Source of the DNA: Paenibacillus senegalensis JC66
Lineage (GTDB): Bacteria > Bacillota > Bacilli > Paenibacillales > NBRC-103111
NCBI RefSeq assembly: GCF_000285515.1
Contig: NZ_HE610959.1
Coordinates: 235,312 to 299,311, forward strand
Length of the DNA stretch: 64,000 bases
Direction of reading: 5' to 3'
Below, piece after piece: positions 1 to 7,653 of the stretch. Both the position numbers and the translations under genes were made by a program. Below the pieces are notes generated by a model, which was not told the origin of the DNA, made no database searches, and worked only from the letters and a program-made list of their open reading frames with translations. Numbering within the stretch: the stretch's first letter is position 1; each line of letters opens with the position of its first letter.

Positions 1-1136
1 AGGCAAGCCTCATTCAGGGTGAATCGGGGGTGATGGAGTCCAAAGGCTTGCTCCGCGCCAACCGGAGGTCCAGAACCAAGCCAGAAGAAGCACCCGGGGA
101 CGTGCTGCAAATAAATTGAAAAGTCTTCACCCGCCATAGTAGGTGCAGCCTCAATTCTGCGTTCGCGGCCGATTAATGCGTCCACCGTATCCTCCACATG
201 CCGGACAGGATCATCATGGTTGACCAAAACGGGTGTCTGTTCAATGTAATTGAGCTTCGCTTTGCAGCGATATCCTTCGCTTATGCGGACAATTAAACGC
301 TCCAGCCGTTCCTTCATCTGTCTCTGCACATCGGGAGAAAATGTCCGCACGGTACCTGTTAATTCCGCCCGATGCGGAATGACATTGTTGGCTTCCCCTG
401 CATGAATGCTGCCAACGGTAACGACAACCGGGTCAAACGGTGAAATTTCCCGGCTCGCTGCGGTTTGCAGTGCCATCACAATGGCGGATGCAGCTACAAC
501 GGGATCAATACTTTGATCCGGTATCGCTCCATGTCCGCCCTTGCCCTCGAGCTGGATTTCAAAGCGGTCCACCGATCCCATTAAAGAGCCGTAACGAGTA
601 GCCGCCTGCCCAGCAGGAAGTGTTGGCAAATTGTGCAGTCCGTAAATTTCATCTACAGCTTCCAGTGCCCCGTCTTCAATCATCGCTTTAGCTCCTGCGT
701 TGATTTCCTCCGCCCCTTGAAACAGAAAACGCACCGAGCCATGCAGCTGTTCTTTACGCGCAGCCAGCAAAGACACGGCGCCTAAAAGAATAGCCGTATG
801 GCCATCGTGGCCGCAGGCATGCATGACACCGGGAACCTCCGAAGCAAAAGGCAAGTCAGTTTCTTCCGCGATTGGCAGCGCATCCATATCAGCCCTAAGC
901 GCAATAAGCGGTCCCGGGCTGCCACCCTGCAGATCCGCTACGATGCCATGTCCGCCGACTTGAGTACGAATCTTCAAGCCTAATCCTTCTATAGCGGCAA
1001 GCACCTTGGCAGCAGTTCGGGATTCTTGGTGGCTGAGTTCTGGATTTCGGTGCAGGTCACGGCGAAAGGCTACCAATCGGTCTTCCATTTCAAGTCCTTC
1101 TTTTAATAACGACTCTCCCCAGGAAGTAACCTTCAC
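1..1136 (-). CDS. M20 family amidohydrolase (partial at window edge)
   Basis: The reading frame runs from a GTG at 1136 off the left edge, about 378 codons, lacking only its C-terminal tail. The translation has the M20D hallmarks: an RRDLHRNPEL opening, the metal-site segment ALRADMDALP, then HACGHDGHT, then GAEEINAGA with the catalytic Glu pair, and near the end TMAGEDFS. These are typical of N-acyl-L-amino-acid or hippurate hydrolases, which cleave N-acyl groups from amino acids in the cytoplasm using two divalent metals. The GTG overlaps the sdaAA stop codon (GTGA) and has a purine-rich ribosome site, so it is translationally coupled to L-serine dehydratase. The exact substrate cannot be read from sequence. 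Confidence 0.9.
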   Translation of the reverse strand, partial: MKVTSWGESLLKEGLEMEDRLVAFRRDLHRNPELSHQESRTAAKVLAAIEGLGLKIRTQVGGHGIVADLQGGSPGPLIALRADMDALPIAEETDLPFASEVPGVMHACGHDGHTAILLGAVSLLAARKEQLHGSVRFLFQGAEEINAGAKAMIEDGALEAVDEIYGLHNLPTLPAGQAATRYGSLMGSVDRFEIQLEGKGGHGAIPDQSIDPVVAASAIVMALQTAASREISPFDPVVVTVGSIHAGEANNVIPHRAELTGTVRTFSPDVQRQMKERLERLIVRISEGYRCKAKLNYIEQTPVLVNHDDPVRHVEDTVDALIGRERRIEAAPTMAGEDFSIYLQHVPGCFFWLGSGPPVGAEQAFGLHHPRFTLNEAC

Positions 1137-2020
1137 TTTTTCTTCCTCCTCTCCTTCAACTCACTTAAAATTTGTTTCCCAGTAGGTGTCTGCGCCAAGC
1201 CTCCCTTGGCTGTTTCCCTGTATTTGTCCGGCATAGCGGTTCCCACCTCGTACATCACATCGATCACTTCATCAGAGGGAATTACGCTGCGGACTCCGGC
1301 CAAGGCCATATCAGCTGCGGCCAATGCGTTCACAGCCCCAAAGCCGTTTCGCACAATGCAAGGAACCTCAACCAGGCCGCCAACCGGATCACAAATCAGG
1401 CCAAGGGTGTTTTTCAGCGCCAGACCAACAGCATGAACCGACTGGGCCGGGTTGCCGCCGCGGAGCTCCGTTAAAGCGCCGGCAGCCATTCCTATAGCCG
1501 AACCCACCTCAGCCTGACAGCCTCCTTCCGCTCCGGATACGAAGGAATTGTTGGCAATCACATAGCCGATAGCTCCTGCGGCAAACAGGCCTTTTACCAT
1601 ATGATCATCGTCCCAGCCAAACCTTTCCTGCGAGCTGACAAATACGCCAGGAATAATACCGCATGAACCTGCGGTCGGTGTTGCGATTATCCTGCCCATT
1701 GAGGCATTGACCTCGGAAACCGCTAAAGCGTACGCCATCGCCCGGCTTGCCTCTGAGCCCAGTGAAGGCTCCTCCGCTTCCCTGTAGGCGGCCACCCTCT
1801 GCGCATCCTTGCCTGTTAAGCCGCTTCGCGATGTAGTATCCTCCGTTAACCCTTTGCGGACGGCTTCCTTCATAACCTCGTAGTAGGCTTTCATCTTGGC
1901 GAATTCATGCTCCGGAGTTTGGCCGGACTCCTCTGCCTGCTCACTAAGCATCAGCTCCGCGATACTCTTGCCTTCCTTCTCGCATAATTCCACCAGTTGC
2001 TTCAGACTGCGAAATCTCAT
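1133..2020 (-). CDS. sdaAA: L-serine dehydratase, alpha subunit
   Basis: This is the catalytic subunit of the two-subunit, iron-sulfur L-serine ammonia-lyase that converts serine to pyruvate and ammonia. At 295 aa it has the normal length for the split Gram-positive form. Cysteines at residues 120 (in GSCGIIPG), 168 (in GGCQAEVG) and 210 (in ICDPVGG) are the expected [4Fe-4S] ligands, with a fourth Cys at 221. The ATG overlaps the sdaAB stop by four bases and the 3' end overlaps the amidohydrolase start, so sdaAB, sdaAA and the amidohydrolase form one coupled unit. Confidence 0.96.
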   Translation of the reverse strand: MRFRSLKQLVELCEKEGKSIAELMLSEQAEESGQTPEHEFAKMKAYYEVMKEAVRKGLTEDTTSRSGLTGKDAQRVAAYREAEEPSLGSEASRAMAYALAVSEVNASMGRIIATPTAGSCGIIPGVFVSSQERFGWDDDHMVKGLFAAGAIGYVIANNSFVSGAEGGCQAEVGSAIGMAAGALTELRGGNPAQSVHAVGLALKNTLGLICDPVGGLVEVPCIVRNGFGAVNALAAADMALAGVRSVIPSDEVIDVMYEVGTAMPDKYRETAKGGLAQTPTGKQILSELKERRKKK

Positions 2021-2697
2021 GGCTTTCTCCTTTCCGTGAGATCGACAACCCTTACCTTGGAGACGCTGCTGATTTTCTCGATAACTTCAATCAGGCCGGG
2101 CTCCGGACGTGTATCAATCTCGATAACGGTCATCGCTTCCCCTTTACGTGCTTTGCGGTCAACATCCATGTAGCCGATATTGATCATCATCGTTCTTAGA
2201 ATGGCCGTAATATCGGCGATCATTCCCGGCCGGTCTTCATGACTAATAACCAGTGTAGGATACAGCCCGGTAAACTTGACATCGAATTGGTCCACGCTAA
2301 TAATTTCAATGTTGCCTCCGCCAATGGAGGCGCCTGTGACAGAAAGCTGGATAGCGTCTGAAGAAAGCTGCAAGGTAGCCGTATTCGGATGAAAAGCCGG
2401 CTTTTTAGCAGGCGAGAATACGACTTCCAGCCCGGCCTCCTCTGCCAGCTGCAGCGATTGGGGAATCCGCGGATCGTCAGTCTCGTAGTCAAGCAGACCT
2501 CCAACAAGAGCGAGATCAGTTCCATGCCCTTCATACGTTTCGGCAAAAGAGCCATAGAGGGCGATGACCGCTTTTTGCGGAAGCTCGCCAAAAAGCTGCC
2601 GGGCTACCCGTCCAAGACGTATAGCACCCGCAGTATGAGAACTGGAAGGGCCAATCATGGCTGGCCCTATGATGGAAAATACATCTTTAAACCTCAT
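2017..2697 (-). CDS. sdaAB: L-serine dehydratase, beta subunit
   Basis: 226 aa. The N-terminal serine-dehydratase beta domain starts with the family signature MIGPSSSHTAGA near residue 13. A C-terminal ACT domain begins around residue 150 (LVISHEDRPGMIADI) and is the likely site for serine sensing. The subunit pairs with SdaAA, encoded immediately downstream with a 4-bp overlap. The gene stands 177 bp from the dapA-like gene upstream, in the same direction, so a separate promoter is possible. Confidence 0.96.
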   Translation of the reverse strand: MRFKDVFSIIGPAMIGPSSSHTAGAIRLGRVARQLFGELPQKAVIALYGSFAETYEGHGTDLALVGGLLDYETDDPRIPQSLQLAEEAGLEVVFSPAKKPAFHPNTATLQLSSDAIQLSVTGASIGGGNIEIISVDQFDVKFTGLYPTLVISHEDRPGMIADITAILRTMMINIGYMDVDRKARKGEAMTVIEIDTRPEPGLIEVIEKISSVSKVRVVDLTERRKP

Positions 2698-2874
2698 CGG
2701 TTAACCTCCCGCTTATGTGGGGAATGATGGATGCCGCAAGGGGCGGAGGGGGCGAGCCCATCCGCCTTAATATAATCTGCCGGCATTCGGCATGAGATCC
2801 CGGCCGCAATTCCGTACCTTCCGTTAGACCTTCCGTCAAACTTCTTTCCATTAACATTTCCGTACCGCTAATCG

Positions 2875-3954
2875 TTAAGACTGCTCACCCAGCCACTCCT
2901 GCAAATGTTCTGCAACAAAATCATCATCGTTAAGATGCGGATAGTCACGATACATGCGATCGATTTCCTCCATTTGCCCCGGAGACAGCTCTTCCTTGGG
3001 ATTTAGGCACCAGCGCCCTTCCAGCAGTCCCTGACGGCGAAGCACCTCATGAATGCCTGGAATGCATCCTTCGAAGTGGTTAGCCGGATCAAAGAAAGCG
3101 GCATTGGCTTCGGTAACCTCGATGTTGCGAGTCAGCCACTCAGCAGAAAGCTCATGTGAATCGCGTACCTGTTTAACTTCTTCCAGCAGCTCCACCGCCT
3201 TTTTGGTCCAAACCGCCCAGTGGCCCAGCAGACCGCCTACTATCTTCTTCTCGACCGGCTGTCCATTGACCTGGAAGCGGTAAGTTGTCAGCAAGTCCGT
3301 GACAATATTGTCGTCATTTCCGGTATACAGGGCGATTTCGTCACGGCGGCTGGAATAGCAAACCGCACGTACGACGTCGATCGTCTGATAACGGTTAAAA
3401 GGCGCCATTTTAATGGCCATAACCCCGGGAATATTCACGAACTGCTCCCAGAAGCTAAAGCTGAAAATACGACCGCCTACAGATGGCTGCAGGTAAAAGC
3501 CAAACACAGGAATGATCTCGGTGATTGCGCGAGTGCGTTCAAGCAGCTGCTCCTCGCTCCAGTCCTGCAATCCGCCCATACTGAGCAGCCCCATATCGTA
3601 GCCGAGTCTTGCCGCCAGCTTAGCTTCCTCCACAGCTTGCTCTGTCGGCCCGCAAATTCCAGCCACCTTCAAAAAGGGGCGATCCAGCTTGGCCTTATCC
3701 ACTTCTTCTGCCGCCATGCGGAGAACAGGCTCCAGCAGGTTCACATCTTTATCGCGTATCTCGAATTGTGTCGAGTGTACACCTACAGCAACACCGCCAG
3801 CCCCTGAAGCGATATAATAGCGGGTAAGCGCGCGCTGACGTCTCTCATCCAGCTGCCGCTGTTCATTAAGCGCGAGAGGATGTGCGGGAATGGCCAGACC
3901 TTCATGCAAAGCGCGAAACTGCTCGTCAGTTAATGATTTGCGAGTAGACATCAT
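2875..3954 (-). CDS. DapA-like (N-acetylneuraminate lyase / DHDPS superfamily) aldolase
   Basis: 359 aa TIM-barrel protein of the dihydrodipicolinate synthase family. The Schiff-base lysine is probably the one in GVMAIKMAPF, and a tyrosine in FGFYLQPS sits where the family has its YNxP motif. It is longer than true DapA (about 290 aa), with an extended C-terminus, so lysine biosynthesis is unlikely. The ATG overlaps the stop of the upstream SDR-like gene by one base (TAATG), implying a joint function, probably aldol cleavage of a sugar acid or keto acid. The substrate is unknown. Confidence 0.85.
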   Translation of the reverse strand: MMSTRKSLTDEQFRALHEGLAIPAHPLALNEQRQLDERRQRALTRYYIASGAGGVAVGVHSTQFEIRDKDVNLLEPVLRMAAEEVDKAKLDRPFLKVAGICGPTEQAVEEAKLAARLGYDMGLLSMGGLQDWSEEQLLERTRAITEIIPVFGFYLQPSVGGRIFSFSFWEQFVNIPGVMAIKMAPFNRYQTIDVVRAVCYSSRRDEIALYTGNDDNIVTDLLTTYRFQVNGQPVEKKIVGGLLGHWAVWTKKAVELLEEVKQVRDSHELSAEWLTRNIEVTEANAAFFDPANHFEGCIPGIHEVLRRQGLLEGRWCLNPKEELSPGQMEEIDRMYRDYPHLNDDDFVAEHLQEWLGEQS

Positions 3955-4970
3955 TAATATTTACCCTCTCTTTCCTGGAAATGCGTAGGTTTATTCCAAG
4001 TGTCCCCTCCGGCTTCAACCCATTCAGCAATCCAGTCAATCATTTGCAGCAAGGATACACGAGGATAACCAAATAATTGCATGGCCTTTGTCGCATTGCT
4101 CAATAATGCAGTGTCGGATTCTTGACCTATGATTTGCGCTTCCGTTCCGAAGCGGTCGGCAAACTCTTTAGCAACCCAGCGTAATGAAATCGTTTCCGGT
4201 CCGGTCACATTCAAAAATAATGGAGGAGTATCCGCTGCATTCAGCGAACGGATCGCCATCTCGTTGGCATCACCCTGCCAGATAACATTGGCATGACCCA
4301 TCGTCACATCAACTGGCCGCCCTTCTTTCACTGTTTTGGCCAGCTCAAGAAGTACGCCATATCTTAAATCAATCGCATAGTTTAAACGGAACACGGTCAG
4401 CGGGAAATTATATTTGCGGGAAAAATGCTCGAATACCCGTTCACGGCCCAGACTGGACTGGCCATACTCTCCGTTAGGATTTGGCGGAGTTTTTTCTGTG
4501 GCGCCTCCGCTGAACACGGGTGTCAGCGGATAAACATTCCCTGTCGAAAAAGCGACGATGCGGGAAGATTTGTACTTTTCTGCAACCCGTCCCGGTAAAT
4601 ACGAATTCATCGCCCAAGTAAAATGTTCATTTCCCGTGGTGCCAAATTTGTTGCCAGCCATATAAATAACGTTTTCAACGTTTGGCAGCTGCTGCAGCGC
4701 CTGATCATCCAAGAGATCAATCTGAATCGTTTCTACACCGTCTGCCTCCAGCTCTTCCTTTAAGGTTCCTGATGAAAAGCGGGATGCACCGATCACTTTT
4801 TTATTGACCCCTGCTTCTTTAATCGCGTTCATTGCCAGTCTGGCAAGACTTGGCCCCATCTTTCCGCCGATTCCGAGCAACATAATATCTCCATCCAGCG
4901 CAGCGATGTCTTTAATCAAAGCTTCAGACGGTTCTGCAAGCTTCGCTTCCAATTCAGCTATTGTTCTCAT
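3954..4970 (-). CDS. NAD-dependent epimerase/dehydratase-like protein
   Basis: 338 aa extended-SDR fold. A Rossmann glycine motif is visible at about residue 33 (GIGGKMGPSLA), followed by a sugar-epimerase style middle and C-terminal substrate region. The usual catalytic YxxxK appears as YGQSS, so the lysine is replaced by serine. The protein may therefore be a weak or non-canonical oxidoreductase, or use a different mechanism. It is translationally coupled to the downstream DapA-like gene, and the pair is found together as a unit. The 280 bp upstream (4971-5254) hold no recognisable riboswitch. Confidence 0.8.
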   Translation of the reverse strand: MRTIAELEAKLAEPSEALIKDIAALDGDIMLLGIGGKMGPSLARLAMNAIKEAGVNKKVIGASRFSSGTLKEELEADGVETIQIDLLDDQALQQLPNVENVIYMAGNKFGTTGNEHFTWAMNSYLPGRVAEKYKSSRIVAFSTGNVYPLTPVFSGGATEKTPPNPNGEYGQSSLGRERVFEHFSRKYNFPLTVFRLNYAIDLRYGVLLELAKTVKEGRPVDVTMGHANVIWQGDANEMAIRSLNAADTPPLFLNVTGPETISLRWVAKEFADRFGTEAQIIGQESDTALLSNATKAMQLFGYPRVSLLQMIDWIAEWVEAGGDTWNKPTHFQEREGKY

Positions 4971-5254
4971 ATCGTTCTCCCTTCACTTTAATTCCCTGAA
5001 GCGGGAAAGTTAAGCGTTTTCTCCGCTGAATTCAACGCTGGTCAACCGTGCAAGTCAAGCTGTCCCGGCTTTATTGTAATACCGGTAAGCAGCGTATGAA
5101 TTCAGCTTGTTAATCTCATTGTAAGCTGACGCTTAATTAAAAGACAAGTCTAATAAATGTCCATAATTTATTAGTCAAATGCGAAGCAATCTGAAATAAA
5201 AATCATGCGGAGACAACGGTCAAAGAGTTTAGCGATCGCTGAGAATGTGCAAGG

Positions 5255-6142
5255 TTAGGGAGCTTTTTTTAACAGTTCCGCCAAAGCCGCCTCCAGGTAA
5301 GGGTAGGTATACTCGAACCCCCACTCCTTCGCTTTCCAGGGGAATACTTTTTGTCCTTTAATAAGCAGCATGGAGAGCTCGCCAAACAGCAGCTTAAACA
5401 CAAATTCGGGTACTGGCAGCCAATGCGGCCGTTTTAATACTTTCCCTAGCGTTCTGCCAAACTCATCATTCGTTACCGGTCTTGGTGCTGTCGCGTTTAC
5501 GGCTCCTGCCGCAGATCGAGTCCTCAGGCAAAAGCTGATAAGTCTGACGACATCCTCGACATGAATCCAGGACATCCATTGCCGTCCGGCACCCAATCTG
5601 CCGCCTGCTCCCAGCAAGTAAGGCAGCTTCATTTTGCCAAGCGCCCCCTCATTGCGGCCGAGTACTAGTCCGAGACGGATTTTGACTAGCCGTTCACATG
5701 GAATTTGTTCGGCGGCTTCCTCCCATTGGCGGACGACGTTTGCTAAAAAATCATTGGCCCGGGGCTCATTCCTTTCATCAAAAACGGTATTCTCCGATAC
5801 TCCGTAAATCCCAATGGCGGATCCATTGATAACAACCTTCGGTTTAACCTTCCATTGGCTTATCCCCTCTGCCAGCTGTTCAGCTGCCTGAAGACGGGAT
5901 TGAACGATTCTCTCTTTAGCCGGAGCTGTCCATCTCTGATTAATCGTTTCTCCCGCCAGGTTAACAACAGCCTCGATTCCGTCCCATGCTGACGGATTTT
6001 GATTCCATTCATCCCATGTAAGGATCCGGGGATCATCAGAATGATGTCTAGACACAATGTATACGTCATCCCCTTCCTCACGCAAATGGCGGACGAGATG
6101 ACTGCCGATAAAACCTGTTCCCCCTGTAACCAGTACTTTCAA
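5255..6142 (-). CDS. TIGR01777 family NAD(P)-binding epimerase
   Basis: 295 aa. The protein opens with the Rossmann motif VTGGTGFIGSHL and carries the family's characteristic NLAGETINQRWT and SAIGIYG segments, ending in the TIGR01777-specific C-terminal region. Members include B. subtilis YfhF and mammalian SDR39U1, and their substrate is not established. It stands alone, with 280 bp upstream of the next gene and an IS remnant on the other side. Confidence 0.92.
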   Translation of the reverse strand: MKVLVTGGTGFIGSHLVRHLREEGDDVYIVSRHHSDDPRILTWDEWNQNPSAWDGIEAVVNLAGETINQRWTAPAKERIVQSRLQAAEQLAEGISQWKVKPKVVINGSAIGIYGVSENTVFDERNEPRANDFLANVVRQWEEAAEQIPCERLVKIRLGLVLGRNEGALGKMKLPYLLGAGGRLGAGRQWMSWIHVEDVVRLISFCLRTRSAAGAVNATAPRPVTNDEFGRTLGKVLKRPHWLPVPEFVFKLLFGELSMLLIKGQKVFPWKAKEWGFEYTYPYLEAALAELLKKAP

Positions 6143-6413
6143 CGCTGCATCCTCCCCTCATCGCAAAGTGTCCGGCGTCGATAAGATCAGGACGTTTGAT
6201 GCCACATCCTAAACTGCCACACATGATCCCTTAAATCTGATAATCCCTTCCTCTAGGTTCTATTTTACCATAGCCCGCTCTTTTCCTTTACCTGTTATCT
6301 GCCGGGCCGCAACTCGAAATTAGCTGGCAACAGCTTGCCAGCAGCAGCTGACGTAAAGGAGCAGGTTTGCTAATTCGCATGTATCCATAAGTGTCTGCTA
6401 AAAAAAATAATAA

Positions 6414-6729
6414 GGGGCTGTCCAAATAAGTCCCTAAAATAAAAAGGCCGGGCGAGAAAACGTAAGGTTTTTCACCCAGCCTTTTTATGTGCCTGTTTTT
6501 GTAGGAATGCAGCGGGGCTGATGGATCGCTGCTAACCATATCGCCGGAATGTTTCCGCGCAATAGCTTTTCGATCCGACGAGTAGACCTTCTGGGGGCAG
6601 CCGTATAGGATGACCTTAAGCATCAATTTCGGATGGCAGGAGCTGCGACCTCATCCTGGATAGTGGCAAATAGCTGATGGTCAGGAATCGCTTCACCAGG
6701 ACTTCTGATTGGACTTTCTGGACAGCCCC
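6414..6729 (-). mobile_element. Internally deleted IS1182-like element (MITE-like)
   Basis: The segment is bounded by inverted ends: GGGGCTGTCC at the low-coordinate end and GGACAGCCCC at the other. Read on the minus strand, the start resembles the N-terminus of an IS1182-type transposase (LKVILYGCPQKVYSS), then jumps directly to the element's 3' tail, with CCTACAAAAACAGGCACAT and an AAAACCTTACG hairpin arm. The same tail occurs at 52966-53045. The DDE core is missing, so the element can only move in trans, if at all. A 112-aa open frame across it is not a gene. Confidence 0.8.
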
Positions 6730-6814
6730 AGGGGCATTTTTGCCTGCACTTAATCCTGCAAACTCTCTTCAATATCCCGCAATGCCTGCTTAATTGGAGA
6801 GATGTCCAGAGCTT

Positions 6815-7636
6815 TCAAATAATCGAGCATGGCACGCACGAGGACACTGCGCGGCTCTGGCTGCCGCAGCTCTTCCTCCAGCAGCTGGATCGATTCCAAG
6901 GCAGGCTTTTTTTATTGTCGGCCAGATCAAGTTCATTCACCCGGCCCCGCAGCTCAACCAGCTGCAAGGCCGCCATTTGACCGATCTGCTCTGTCTCCAG
7001 CTTGCCTGCGGCCAGATGGTCCTTCATCAGTTCCTCGTTAAGCATAGGCAATTCTGAAGTCGCTGCCAACCCCTGGGCGAGGCCGTCCATATAATGCAGA
7101 AGAAAATGCTTCAGCTTTTGAACAGGTATCGGATATTCCTCAACGATGATATAGCCCATGTATTCTTTGAGAATTCCATTCAAAATCGCAGAAAGATCAT
7201 AGGCGAAAGGCCGGAACGACTCTCCGTATATATCTATAATGGAATTAAAAAAATTGTAATACGTAAATGCCCGCATCCGAAAAATAAGCTCGCTCAAATC
7301 TTTATTGATATGAAAGGACTGGTCCTTTAACACTAGTTTGAATAAATCAGTGTTTTGCAGCACTTTTTTATAATAGAGCTCAATTTGCTGGGCAAGCTTC
7401 TCCCTGGGGGGGAGATCGGTATTTTGCCGCAGCAATAGCAGCTCCCGGCTGAAGGAGTCGTAGTAATATTGGAAAATCGAATAGAGCAGCTCTTCCTTAG
7501 ATTTGAAGTAAGAATACAGCGATCCCTTGGAAATGCCGGCCACGTCTGCAATTTCTTGCATGGATGCGGTATGGTAGCCTTTATTGGCAAAGCATTGGAT
7601 AGCAGCTGTTATTATCCGCTTTTTCTTGACATTCAC
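6815..7636 (-). CDS. TetR family transcriptional regulator (3' frameshift)
   Basis: The N-terminal helix-turn-helix is canonical (FANKGYHTASMQEIADVAG then KGSLYSYFKSKEELL). The start is a GTG at 7636 with GGAG upstream, 17 bp after the RND pump stop, so pump and regulator form one transcript. This resembles the B. subtilis yerO/yerP pair. After residue about 240 the frame becomes nonsensical. Adding one base to the A7 run (T7 at 6907-6913 on the plus strand) restores a plausible helical tail (PALESIQLLEEELRQPE) that continues to a stop at 6750. The intact gene would therefore be 6750-7636. It probably represses its own operon through the operators at 10966-11010. Confidence 0.85.
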   Translation of the reverse strand: MNVKKKRIITAAIQCFANKGYHTASMQEIADVAGISKGSLYSYFKSKEELLYSIFQYYYDSFSRELLLLRQNTDLPPREKLAQQIELYYKKVLQNTDLFKLVLKDQSFHINKDLSELIFRMRAFTYYNFFNSIIDIYGESFRPFAYDLSAILNGILKEYMGYIIVEEYPIPVQKLKHFLLHYMDGLAQGLAATSELPMLNEELMKDHLAAGKLETEQIGQMAALQLVELRGRVNELDLADNKKSLPWNRSSCWRKSCGSQSRAVSSCVPCSII

Positions 7637-7653
7637 TTCATCATCTCCAGCTG

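Noticed and set aside
3220-3807. 195-aa plus-strand open frame
   Set aside because: Antisense to the DapA-like gene; no domain or start signal.
6288-6626. 112-aa minus-strand frame
   Set aside because: It crosses the end of an IS remnant and mixes transposase pieces in the wrong frame.
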